DNA of 64,000 nucleotides from Corynebacterium yonathiae (GTDB lineage Bacteria; Actinomycetota; Actinomycetes; Mycobacteriales; Mycobacteriaceae), in NCBI RefSeq assembly GCF_022288805.1, contig NZ_JAKOPM010000006.1, positions 59,616-123,615 on the forward strand, read 5' to 3'. Positions 15,951-23,904 of this stretch are shown here, in pieces. Made by a program: the position numbers and the translations under genes. Under the pieces are notes generated by a model. That model saw only the letters and a list, made by a program, of their open reading frames with translations. It was not told the DNA's origin and searched no databases. The stretch's first letter is position 1. Each line of letters opens with the position of its first letter.

Positions 15951-17732
15951 TTAATCGATGGTCGCGATGACCTTCGAGGGATCCAGTCGGTCGCCCTCTG
16001 CAGCTAGGAGCTTAATGGTGCCGCCGCGCGGCGCCTTGATGGCCGATTCCATCTTCATGGCTTCCACGGTGGCGATCGCATCGCCCTCGGCCACGGTATC
16101 GCCGTCCGCGACGTTCCACGCCACAAGGTTGGCCTCGAACGGGGAAGTGACCGCGTTGTCATCGGTGGACTGTGCACCGGCCGAAGACGGTGCCGTGGAT
16201 GCAGAGCCACCGGCCGCAGCGGCGCCTGGGGCGGCGAGGAAGTCTACTGGAACGCCAATGCTGACCAGCTTGCCATCGATCTCCACGGCAACATTGCGGC
16301 GCTGAGTGTAGATGGCTTCGACCTTTTCTACCTGGTTGGCGGCAGAAGGGCGGTAGTTGTGATCAACCCAGTCAGTAAAGACGCCGATCTCGGAGGCGCC
16401 GGCGGCAGCCGCATCGTTTGCCGGGGCAGCGGTGCCGATGAGCGCAGGCTCATCCATCATGTCGCGGTGGAAAGGCAGCACGGTGCGCACGCCGGTGACG
16501 GTGAACTCGCGCAGGGCAAAGCGGGCGCGCGCCAAGGCGATTTCGCGAGTCGGTCCCCACACCACCAGCTTGGCGATCAGGGAGTCATAGTACGGCGGGA
16601 TGATGGAACCAGAGCGCACTGCGGAATCCACACGGATGCCCGGGCCGGTGGGCGGTTCGAAGGAGACAATGGTGCCAGGGCATGGCGCGAAGCCATTGAG
16701 GATGTCTTCGGCATTGATGCGGAACTCAAAAGCATGGCCGTGAGACTGCGGATCTTCCTCGAAAGACAGCGGCTCCCCGGCCGCGATGCGGAACTGCTCG
16801 GCGATGATATCGGTACCGGTGACTACCTCTGTAACCGGGTGCTCGACCTGGACTCGGGTATTGACCTCGAGGAAGGAAATGGTGCCGTCTTCAGAGACGA
16901 TATATTCCACAGTGCCGGCACCGGTGTAGCCCACCTTGGAGCAAATGGAGCGCGCGCCTTCGATGATGCCGTTGCGCTGGGCGTCGGAAAGCGCGGGCGC
17001 TGGGGCCTCCTCAATAAGCTTCTGGAAGCGGCGCTGGGTGGAGCAATCGCGGGTGCCGAGCACGCGGACGTTGCCGTGCGTATCGGCCAATACCTGGGCT
17101 TCGACGTGGCGCGGGTGGGTGAGGAACTTCTCCACGTAGCACTCCGCGCGACCGAAAGCCTCCATGGCCTCGCGGCCGGCGGAGTTAAATGCTCCCTCGA
17201 TTTCTTCCATATTGTCCACGACCTTCAGGCCGCGTCCGCCGCCGCCATAAGCGGCCTTAATGGCGATGGGCAGGCCGTGCTCTTCGGCGAAAGCGCGGGC
17301 CTCTTGCCAATCATCGATGGGGTCGGAGGTACCCGGCGCTAGCGGCGCGCCCACCTCCTCGGCCACGCGGCGTGCAGCGATCTTGTCACCGAGGAGCTCG
17401 ATCGACTCCGGCGACGGACCGATCCAGATCATGCCGGCCTCAGTGACCGTGCGAGCAAAGTCGGCGTTTTCAGACAAAAAGCCGTAGCCCGGGTGAATGG
17501 CATCGGCGCCGGCACGCACCGCGATATCGAGCAGCGCGGGCACGTTCATGTAGGTATCGGCAGCCGTATTGCCCGGCAGCGCATAAGCTTCATCCGCTAC
17601 CTGGGTGTGCAAGGCACCAGCGTCTGCCTCGGAGTAAATGGCGATGGACTTAATTCCCAGGTCGCGGGCGACGCGGGCGATACGCACGGCAATCTCGCCG
17701 CGGTTAGCAATGAGGACGGTTTTAATCTGCAT
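15951..17732 (-). CDS. Biotin carboxylase with C-terminal biotin carrier domain
   Basis: This 593-residue protein fuses an ATP-grasp biotin carboxylase (residues 1-~450) to a biotinyl carrier domain; the EAMKMES motif puts the biotinylated lysine at position 560. Conserved carboxylase features include IANRGEIAVRI, HPGYGFLSEN, the glycine-rich YGGGGRG loop and EVNTRVQVEHPVTE. An Ala/Ser-rich linker separates the domains. It overlaps the PxpB-PxpC gene by 11 bases, so it is a co-translated member of the pxp operon, where such carboxylase genes are common. Whether it carboxylates an acyl-CoA or takes part in amide or oxoproline breakdown is not known; no carboxyltransferase gene is adjacent. Confidence 0.92.
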   Translation of the reverse strand: MQIKTVLIANRGEIAVRIARVARDLGIKSIAIYSEADAGALHTQVADEAYALPGNTAADTYMNVPALLDIAVRAGADAIHPGYGFLSENADFARTVTEAGMIWIGPSPESIELLGDKIAARRVAEEVGAPLAPGTSDPIDDWQEARAFAEEHGLPIAIKAAYGGGGRGLKVVDNMEEIEGAFNSAGREAMEAFGRAECYVEKFLTHPRHVEAQVLADTHGNVRVLGTRDCSTQRRFQKLIEEAPAPALSDAQRNGIIEGARSICSKVGYTGAGTVEYIVSEDGTISFLEVNTRVQVEHPVTEVVTGTDIIAEQFRIAAGEPLSFEEDPQSHGHAFEFRINAEDILNGFAPCPGTIVSFEPPTGPGIRVDSAVRSGSIIPPYYDSLIAKLVVWGPTREIALARARFALREFTVTGVRTVLPFHRDMMDEPALIGTAAPANDAAAAGASEIGVFTDWVDHNYRPSAANQVEKVEAIYTQRRNVAVEIDGKLVSIGVPVDFLAAPGAAAAGGSASTAPSSAGAQSTDDNAVTSPFEANLVAWNVADGDTVAEGDAIATVEAMKMESAIKAPRGGTIKLLAAEGDRLDPSKVIATID

Positions 17733-19296
17733 TTTTATCTCCAGTGTTTAAGGCTTGGGGTGCTACGAGTTCAAAATTCACGCGTGCGCCGGGTGGCAGC
17801 TGCGCGGCAATATCAATATCTTCTTCCAATACGGTGGCGATGACGGGGTAGCCACCGGTCACAGCGTGATCGCGCAGGAAGACAACGGGTTTGCCATTGG
17901 GCGGGATTTGGATGGATCCGGCGACCATGCCCTCGGACGGAAGCTCGCCGTCTTTAACGCGCTTAATCGGCTCATCGCCATCAAGGCGTAGGCCCACACG
18001 GTTGGAATCTGAGGTGACGGTCCATTCAGCATCCAGGAAGGCGGAGACATTATCGCCAAACCAGTCATCGCGGGGACCGAGCACGCAGCGCAAGGTAGCG
18101 CGGGTCTTGCCATCGGAGCTTTCACGCACTCGTAGTGGGTTGGAAAGCTGGGCATCGGTCATGCCGGTAGAGCGAGGCAGCACGCCGATGACATCGCCGG
18201 TGGTCACTGGGTCTGGGCCAAGGCCAGAGAGGACGTCGGTGGCTGCGGAACCAAGCTCGGACTCGGCGATGATGCCGCCGCGAATTGCCACGTAATTGCG
18301 CATGCCCACCGTTGCGGGGTCTACGGTGACGGTTTGCCCAGCCGTGACCAGCACGGGGCGGGCGAGGTGAACCGGCATCTCGCCGAGGCGTACACGGGCG
18401 GTCGCGCCAGTGACGCAGATGACGGTATCGGTAAGCGCGTGGAGCTTGATGCCGCCGATATTTTCCAGCACCGTTGCACCGCGCGGGTTGCCCACGGCCA
18501 CATTGGCGGTCGCGGCGGCGGCGCGGTCTGCGGCGCCCGATGGGGTCACGCCAAGGTCGCCCACACCGGGGCGGCCCAAGTCTTGGTAGAGGGTGAGCAG
18601 GCCGGCGTCGATAACCTCCATGCGTGGCAGGCGGGCAGGAGCGCGCTTAGACCGCGTCGAGTGATCGACGAGTTCCGGTAGCTTATCTACGCTGCGATAG
18701 CGCACGCGGTCACCCGGCTGTACCAAGGCCGGTGGGTTGGCATTGGAATCCCACATCGGTGTATTGGTGGTGCCCAGCAGCTGCCAGCCGCCCGGGGAAA
18801 CGCGTGGGTAGACTGCGGAAAACTCGCCCGCAATGCCTACGGCACCGGCCGGCACCGCGGTACGAGGGTTGGAGCGGCGCGGCACCGTGCGAGCCTGGGA
18901 CGGATCCGAAGGCGCGCAGTAGGTAAATCCCGGGGCAAAGCCACCAAAGGCCGCAGTCCACTCGGTGGAGGTATGCCACTCAATGAGTGCCTCGCGCGAG
19001 AGGCCAAGCAGGTCTGCGGCCTCATCAACATCCTCGCCGTCATAGAGCACATCGATTTCTACCGTGCGCGCCTCCGCGGCCGTCGCGGCGGTAGGGGAGA
19101 AGTCCTGTAGAAATTCCGCCGCATCCCGTGCCGAATCGGGCGCTTCAAAGGTCAGCAGCAGGGTAGTGGCGGCCGCGATGCAGTCCACCTGATTCTTCAA
19201 AGGTTTGGCAGAAAGCGCCGCGTGCCAATCCATGACCTGGTTCAGCCCATCCAGGTCAATGAGCAACGCGCGCGTGCCCACAAAATTAATATGCAT
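17722..19296 (-). CDS. pxpBC: Fused 5-oxoprolinase subunits PxpB-PxpC (KipI-KipA)
   Basis: This 524-residue protein joins an N-terminal AHS1/KipI domain (residues 1-~215; GFAPGFTYC and SPGGWQLLG are signature segments) to a C-terminal AHS2/KipA domain (~225-515; YQDLGRPGVGDLGVTPSGAAD, VRGGI-type core, DHAVTGGYPVIA). In E. coli these are separate PxpB and PxpC, which with PxpA hydrolyse 5-oxoproline to glutamate with ATP. Its start overlaps the pxpA stop (TAATG). An allophanate-hydrolase-like role is the alternative for AHS1-AHS2 fusions, but the adjoining pxpA favours 5-oxoprolinase. Confidence 0.9.
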   Translation of the reverse strand: MHINFVGTRALLIDLDGLNQVMDWHAALSAKPLKNQVDCIAAATTLLLTFEAPDSARDAAEFLQDFSPTAATAAEARTVEIDVLYDGEDVDEAADLLGLSREALIEWHTSTEWTAAFGGFAPGFTYCAPSDPSQARTVPRRSNPRTAVPAGAVGIAGEFSAVYPRVSPGGWQLLGTTNTPMWDSNANPPALVQPGDRVRYRSVDKLPELVDHSTRSKRAPARLPRMEVIDAGLLTLYQDLGRPGVGDLGVTPSGAADRAAAATANVAVGNPRGATVLENIGGIKLHALTDTVICVTGATARVRLGEMPVHLARPVLVTAGQTVTVDPATVGMRNYVAIRGGIIAESELGSAATDVLSGLGPDPVTTGDVIGVLPRSTGMTDAQLSNPLRVRESSDGKTRATLRCVLGPRDDWFGDNVSAFLDAEWTVTSDSNRVGLRLDGDEPIKRVKDGELPSEGMVAGSIQIPPNGKPVVFLRDHAVTGGYPVIATVLEEDIDIAAQLPPGARVNFELVAPQALNTGDKNAD

Positions 19297-20057
19297 TAGA
19301 TAAAGCTCCGAATCTCGATGCCTTCTGCATGCAGGCGCTCTACCACGCCGCGCAGCAGCTTCACCGCGCCGGGCGAATCACCGTGGGTACATACGGATTG
19401 CGCATCTACCTCGAGCTTCGTGCCATCCACGGCGGTAATTGAACCGGTTTGTGCTACCTCCAGTACTCGCTGCACCACCTCATCGGCACTGCCTAGCACC
19501 GCATTGGCTTCCTTGCGCGAGACCAGCGTGCCATCAGGGTTGTAATTGCGGTCCGCAAAGGCCTCACGGACGACGGTAAGCCCGCTTTGCTTGGCGACGT
19601 CCACTGCTACGCCCCCAGGTAGCAACATTACCGGCAAGTCACCAAAGGCCTTAATGCCCTTGATGACGCCTTCTGCCTGCGCCCTGTCCTTCACGATCGC
19701 GTTATACATCGCACCGTGTGGCTTCACGTAGGCGACCTTAGTGCCATTGGCGCGAGCCAAAGCGTCGAGCGCGCCAATTTGGTAGGTCACCTCATCAGCG
19801 AGCTCATCTGGGTGGTAATCAATGAAGCGACGGCCGAAACCTGCGGCGTCGTTATAACCTACGTGCGCGCCTACGGTTACGCCTGCTTCCGCAGCCGCCT
19901 TGAGCGTGCCAGCAATCGAGTGTGGGTCACCGGCGTGGAACCCGGTGGCCACGTTTGCTGAGGACACCATCTCCAGCATCGCCGCGTCATCGGCGACCGG
20001 GTTGCCTGCAGTGGTCTCTCCCAAATCCGCGTTGAGATCGATATGGACCGAGGACAT
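19296..20057 (-). CDS. pxpA: 5-oxoprolinase subunit PxpA (LamB/YcsF family)
   Basis: The 253-residue cytoplasmic protein has the LamB/YcsF signatures: HIDLNADLGE (5-14), ANVATGFHAGDP, GAHVGYNDAAGFGRR, and VKPHGAMYN. PxpA is the 5-oxoproline-binding hydrolase subunit that acts with PxpB and PxpC. It is the first gene of the minus-strand operon and the ATG has AAGGA nine bases upstream. The TTGTTGAACAA palindrome lies 19 bases before the start codon. The length is normal for the family. Confidence 0.94.
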   Translation of the reverse strand: MSSVHIDLNADLGETTAGNPVADDAAMLEMVSSANVATGFHAGDPHSIAGTLKAAAEAGVTVGAHVGYNDAAGFGRRFIDYHPDELADEVTYQIGALDALARANGTKVAYVKPHGAMYNAIVKDRAQAEGVIKGIKAFGDLPVMLLPGGVAVDVAKQSGLTVVREAFADRNYNPDGTLVSRKEANAVLGSADEVVQRVLEVAQTGSITAVDGTKLEVDAQSVCTHGDSPGAVKLLRGVVERLHAEGIEIRSFI

Positions 20058-20074
20058 TCAACACCGTCCTTAAG

Positions 20075-20130
20075 ATTGTTGAACAATTCGAATGCCCTTA
20101 AGTGTAACCCTCGCCACTGCCATTTGTGAA
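20075..20130 (-). promoter_or_regulatory. pxpA operon promoter and GntR-type operator
   Basis: On the minus strand TTCACA (20130-20125) and TACACT (20106-20101) are 18 bases apart. The palindrome ATTGTTGAACAAT (20075-20087) lies just downstream of the predicted start, a roadblock position. Its 11-bp core is identical to the one before the NRAMP-like gene. Confidence 0.65.
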
Positions 20131-20176
20131 GACGATTACGTTTCATTTACCCGCGTGCGCACCCCCACCTACGCGC

Positions 20177-20220
20177 GAAAAGCCGCCGCGCCCCAGGCGG
20201 CAGGTTCGGGGCGCGGCGGC
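20177..20220 (-). terminator. Intrinsic terminator of the CAP-domain gene
   Basis: A perfect 13-bp GC stem (20182-20194 with 20208-20220) is followed on the minus strand by TTTTC. It lies 48 bases beyond the stop codon of the CAP-domain gene. Confidence 0.85.
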
Positions 20221-20268
20221 GTGGCCCGCTAGAGCCCATGGGCCCGAAGTCCCTAGCGTGTGAAATTT

Positions 20269-20832
20269 CTAGCGGCCGTAGTTCTGGACAGCGTAGAGCT
20301 TGCCTTCAGAGTTGATGGCAACGCCAACGCCGATGGTCTTGGCGCGTGGGTCCAGCATGATCTTGCGGTGGTCTGGGGATTCGTACCAGAGCTTTACTAG
20401 CAGCGCATCGGAGTAATCGCTCCATGCCTGCAGCACGTTCTCGCCGCCGGCTGGGATATTGGCCGGGTAGTAGTTCCAGTGCTGTGGGCGGTGGCTGAGC
20501 TTATCGGCGCGAACCAGCTGATTGGCCCAATCCTGAGCCAAACTATTGAGCGCACCGTTGGAACGAACTGGGCGCAGGCCGTGTGCCTTGCGGTAGGAGT
20601 TGGTGTGGTTGATGATGCTCTGGATCCGGTTGGAAGCTGGGGCAATTGGCTGTGTAGCAGCAGCTGGGGCGACGGGCTGGCTGGCGGACGGCACCGGAAG
20701 CTTTACACCGCCGAAGCTGCTCAAGGAGTTGGAGGCCTCTGCTGGAGCTATGCCAACGCTGAGAGCGACGGCTGCTGCAAGTATGGGAGCGACGAACTTC
20801 TTGGCGGAGAAGTGAGCTTTGGGGGTAAACAT
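20269..20832 (-). CDS. Secreted CAP-domain (SCP/YkwD-like) protein
   Basis: This 187-residue exported protein begins with a Sec signal peptide (VAPILAAAVALSVGIAPAEAS, cleavage probably after AEA) and a Pro/Ala-rich spacer, followed by a CAP domain from about residue 68: INHTNSYRKAHGLRPVRSNGALNSLAQDWA, then KLSHRPQHW, AGGENVLQAWSD and WYESPDHRKIML. The putative cation-site residues (His in LSHR, Glu in GENV, His in SPDHR) are present. Bacterial CAP proteins are surface-associated with mostly unknown roles. It is a single-gene unit with its own terminator and a long upstream region. Confidence 0.87.
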   Translation of the reverse strand: MFTPKAHFSAKKFVAPILAAAVALSVGIAPAEASNSLSSFGGVKLPVPSASQPVAPAAATQPIAPASNRIQSIINHTNSYRKAHGLRPVRSNGALNSLAQDWANQLVRADKLSHRPQHWNYYPANIPAGGENVLQAWSDYSDALLVKLWYESPDHRKIMLDPRAKTIGVGVAINSEGKLYAVQNYGR

Positions 20833-21340
20833 GAGCGGTGCCTTTCTGCTGGGGCATAGCGGAAATCAAAAGAGCGGGAATCTCGGAGTGTTGACCGCTA
20901 AATTCCGTTCCCCTTCACTTAAAAGTTAAGCAATTCCAGTGGGGTAAAATCCAGTTGACCAGCATCTATTAGGCTTTATGAAGATGATTCTCTGAAAAAC
21001 TAATTACTTCTTAGTTATTTTTCGATTTAAGCTAGGAAACCCCTAAAATCCCTCAATGACGGCGTTCAGTTACCATACCGCGGGGGTAGCTTTCAGTCCT
21101 TATCTCAGGTTCCTAGGAAAAAGAGGTTGATTTAAGGTATGCGGCTCCAGTTTTAAGCTAGGCGCTGGAAAAGCTGGCCAGTCCCTTGCTAGAGCCTATG
21201 AAAAACCTTGCGGTTTCTGGTTGTAAAAAGATTTATGAGATTCCACAATGCCGGCGCATAGTCGCGCCTGGCCATTTCTTGGCGTACTGCTCTTCCGCGA
21301 GTCGACCGAATCGCGGCATCTTCGTGCTGTTTAGGCATTA
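20833..21340. other. Long AT-richer intergenic region
   Basis: This stretch holds the 5' region of the CAP-domain gene and no convincing gene. TTTAAGCTAGG/TTTTAAGCTAGG occurs twice (near 21027 and 21151). A 28-codon minus-strand frame (about 21328-21242) reads like coding sequence but has no recognisable homology to me and is probably a gene remnant or chance. The promoter of the CAP gene is not obvious. Confidence 0.4.
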
Positions 21341-21371
21341 AAAGAACGCTCAGCGGAGAAATCGCTGAGCG
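21341..21371 (-). terminator. Intrinsic terminator of the PTS EIIBCA gene
   Basis: CGCTCAGCG (21347-21355) pairs with CGCTGAGCG (21363-21371) over a seven-base loop, followed on the minus strand by TTCTTTTAAT. It lies about 20 bases past the stop codon. Confidence 0.8.
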
Positions 21372-21391
21372 CTCGCAAAATGCAGGGGTAT

Positions 21392-23290
21392 TTAAGCCTG
21401 GCTGGTCGCGGCCTCCTTGTTGGTGGAGGAGGCTGGCAAAAGGGCCGAGGAAAGGATGTCGGCGGCTTCCTTGCGGGTCTGCGCTTCGTGGAGTTGGGCG
21501 CGGAAATCTTCCTTCATAATGTTGCGCGCGAGCTTGGACAATAGCTTGAGATGCTGCTTTCCCGCGTTATCGGGAACGGCGATTAGAAAGGCAAGGGTGG
21601 TCGGGTCCTCGCCTTCAGCCCATGTGACGCCTTGGGGCAGGCGGGCGAAGGCGAGGGTGGGTACCTTTACCCCGGCAGACCGCGCGTGCGGAATGGCTAC
21701 TCCGTGGCCTACGCCGGTAGAACGGGTAGCTTCGCGCTGCAATGCGGCGCTAGCGACTGCTTCCGCATCGGACATTCGCGAAGAGGTGAGCTTTATCATG
21801 GAGCGAATGACCTCTTCGCTGGAAGAGCCCAAGTCCTTATCCAAACTAATCGTATCGACGGCTACCAGCGGCTTATCTTTGCGCTGCGTCAATCCGACCA
21901 ACAGGAGGATAAGGCCGGCACAGACTACGATGCCGGCGAGCATGGCGATAAAGAAACCTACGACATTGTCTACCGCGCCGAGCACCGCGACGATTGGGCC
22001 GCCGTGCATGACATGGTCTTGTGCACCGAATAGTCCCGCTAGCGCACCTGCTACGGCACCACCAGCAACATTGGCAGGGATGACCTGCAACGGGCGTGCA
22101 GCCGCGAGCGGAATGGCACCCTCAGTAATGCCGAAAAATCCCATAAACAATGCGGCGATGCCCGCATCATTTTCCGCCTTGGTAAACCAGCGGCGCCGCA
22201 GAAGCGTAGCTACACCTACGGCGAGGGGAGGCACAGCAATGGCGCACGCCGCCATGCCCATTGGTGCCGCGTTGCCGGCCGCGATCATGCCGCCGCCAAA
22301 GAGGAAGGCAGTCTTGTTGAAGGGGCCACCCATGTCGAAGGCGATCATGGCGCCAAGGATGAGGCCCAGCACAATGACGGAGGAACCCTGCATTCCCGCG
22401 AGGTAATTGGTCATCGCCTCAAACGCAGCTGAGACCGGAGCACCAATGAGCAGGATGAAGATGAGTCCCACAATGAGCGTAGTGAAAATCGGGATGACAA
22501 TGATGGGCCAGATCGGCGCGATGAATTTGTGTACCGGAATCTTTTTAATGGCTAGAGCCACATAACCAGACAAAATACCGGTGACAATGCCGCCCAAGAA
22601 TCCGGCGCCCGCCTCAGAACCGTACAAAGATCCAGTGGTGGCGATAAGGCCGGTGATAAGGCCAGGCGCGAGGCCCGGTCGGTCCGCGATGCCCACAGCG
22701 ATGTAACCGGAGAGAACTGGAACCATCAGTGAAAACGCCAGAGCGCCGAGTTCATTGACCGTGTTCCAGAAGCTATCTTCTGGAATCGCCATGCCCTCAG
22801 GCGTAGGGGTACCACCGATAGAGAGGGCCACCGCAATGAGCAGACCGCCGGTTACCACGAACGGGATCATGTGTGAGACGCCGTTCATCAGCGCCTTGTA
22901 CAAGGTTTGGCCAATACTATTCTTACGGGGCGATTCTGTTTCCTTGTCGTCCGCGGAACCTTCCCAACGCGTGGCGCTCAAGGACCTGCTGAGCAGTTCC
23001 TTCGGGTGCTTAATGGCCTCGTCCACGCCGGTGGCCTCGAGGCGTTTGCCGTGGAAGCGGTCTTTGGAAATTACAGTATCGGCACCAATGACAATGGCAT
23101 CGGCGTCTTCGATATCTTGCTTGCTAAAGGTTCCCTCAACGCCGATGGAACCGTGAGTTTCAATTTTGATGCGGTAGCCCAATTCTTGGGCTGCGGCTTC
23201 AAGGTTCTCGGCCGCCATATAGGTATGCGCGATGCCCGTCGGACATGCCGTGATGGCGAGGATGAGGGGCGATGACTCTGAAGTGCTCAT
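21392..23290 (-). CDS. PTS fructose-family EIIBCA permease
   Basis: This 632-residue protein has the domain order B-C-A. EIIB is at residues 1-~105 with the phosphorylated Cys16 in ITACPTGIAHTYMAAE. EIIC has about ten membrane segments and the GGPFNKTAFLFG signature. EIIA near the C-terminus has its active His in GVGHGVAIPHARS. C. glutamicum PtsF is A-B-C, so this is a different architecture, nearer to Gram-positive fructose/mannosylglycerate types. No fruK or ptsI is beside it. I chose ATG 23290, which lies about seven bases after a -10-like TTTAAT and is probably leaderless; ATG 23299 is the alternative. Confidence 0.9.
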   Translation of the reverse strand: MSTSESSPLILAITACPTGIAHTYMAAENLEAAAQELGYRIKIETHGSIGVEGTFSKQDIEDADAIVIGADTVISKDRFHGKRLEATGVDEAIKHPKELLSRSLSATRWEGSADDKETESPRKNSIGQTLYKALMNGVSHMIPFVVTGGLLIAVALSIGGTPTPEGMAIPEDSFWNTVNELGALAFSLMVPVLSGYIAVGIADRPGLAPGLITGLIATTGSLYGSEAGAGFLGGIVTGILSGYVALAIKKIPVHKFIAPIWPIIVIPIFTTLIVGLIFILLIGAPVSAAFEAMTNYLAGMQGSSVIVLGLILGAMIAFDMGGPFNKTAFLFGGGMIAAGNAAPMGMAACAIAVPPLAVGVATLLRRRWFTKAENDAGIAALFMGFFGITEGAIPLAAARPLQVIPANVAGGAVAGALAGLFGAQDHVMHGGPIVAVLGAVDNVVGFFIAMLAGIVVCAGLILLLVGLTQRKDKPLVAVDTISLDKDLGSSSEEVIRSMIKLTSSRMSDAEAVASAALQREATRSTGVGHGVAIPHARSAGVKVPTLAFARLPQGVTWAEGEDPTTLAFLIAVPDNAGKQHLKLLSKLARNIMKEDFRAQLHEAQTRKEAADILSSALLPASSTNKEAATSQA

Positions 23291-23297
23291 GACTCTC

Positions 23298-23327
23298 ATT
23301 AAACGGCAAACGTTTGCGCTGGCACAA
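23298..23327 (-). promoter_or_regulatory. PTS gene promoter with LacI-type operator in the spacer
   Basis: On the minus strand TTGTGC (23327-23322) and TTTAAT (23303-23298) are 18 bases apart. The perfect palindrome GCAAACGTTTGC (23306-23317) fills the spacer, where a LacI/GalR-type repressor would exclude RNA polymerase. The message would start at or next to the ATG at 23290. Confidence 0.6.
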
Positions 23328-23394
23328 GAGGAAGTGATCTACTTCGTGGACTGTACGCTGGAAGCACTCCACTACAGAAAGGGAACGCTCGCCT

Positions 23395-23904
23395 GTGAGT
23401 AAAGCATCGCCGGATAATATCTTGCTCTACCTGCCGCAAAAGCAGGAGGAACAGGTGCGCGAAATCTTTGCCGGCCTTGCAGAGCGCGGCTTTCCCGTCC
23501 AGCAGCAACGCCCGCACATCACCGTGACCTTTTCGCCGCATATGCAGCCGGAGGTCGTGGACTTAGCCGCCCAGCTGCTCCCGCCCGTTATTCCGGCGGA
23601 CTTCCGGCGGGTAGGAAACGTCATTTTTGGCATCAAGCGCAAACAGACGGTGGCTTGGCTCCTTGAAACGAGCGATGAGCTAGAAATCGCCGCGCGCCAA
23701 ATCAGTGCCGCCAATCCGGATGGGCGCGGGCCGCGGTGGACCCCGCACCTGACCATGGGTTTGCGTCTGCCACGCGAGGAGGTCCCCGGCTACATTCAAG
23801 CAATGGACGAGCTCACCTCAGCCCATTTCAAAGATCTTAAGGCTATAGAGGCTGCTTATTGGCGGCCGCGTACGCAAGAAAAGACAGTGCTGGCAGAGGC
23901 CTAA
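23395..23904 (+). CDS. 2'-5' RNA ligase / 2H phosphoesterase family protein
   Basis: The 169-residue protein has the two HxT/S motifs of the 2H phosphoesterase superfamily: HITVTFS (His41, Thr43) and HLTMGL (His118, Thr120), in correct spacing for the LigT/CPDase fold. It may open cyclic phosphodiesters or act on RNA 2'-5' ends; the substrate is unknown. The GTG start is preceded by AAAGGG. It runs convergently into the amidase gene, the stop codons overlapping by three bases. The promoter would lie in the short gap shared with the PTS gene. Confidence 0.85.
   Translation: MSKASPDNILLYLPQKQEEQVREIFAGLAERGFPVQQQRPHITVTFSPHMQPEVVDLAAQLLPPVIPADFRRVGNVIFGIKRKQTVAWLLETSDELEIAARQISAANPDGRGPRWTPHLTMGLRLPREEVPGYIQAMDELTSAHFKDLKAIEAAYWRPRTQEKTVLAEA

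Noticed and set aside
21242..21328. A 28-codon minus-strand frame in the gap before the CAP-domain gene
   Set aside because: It has no ribosome-binding site and no recognisable homology; treated as chance or a remnant.
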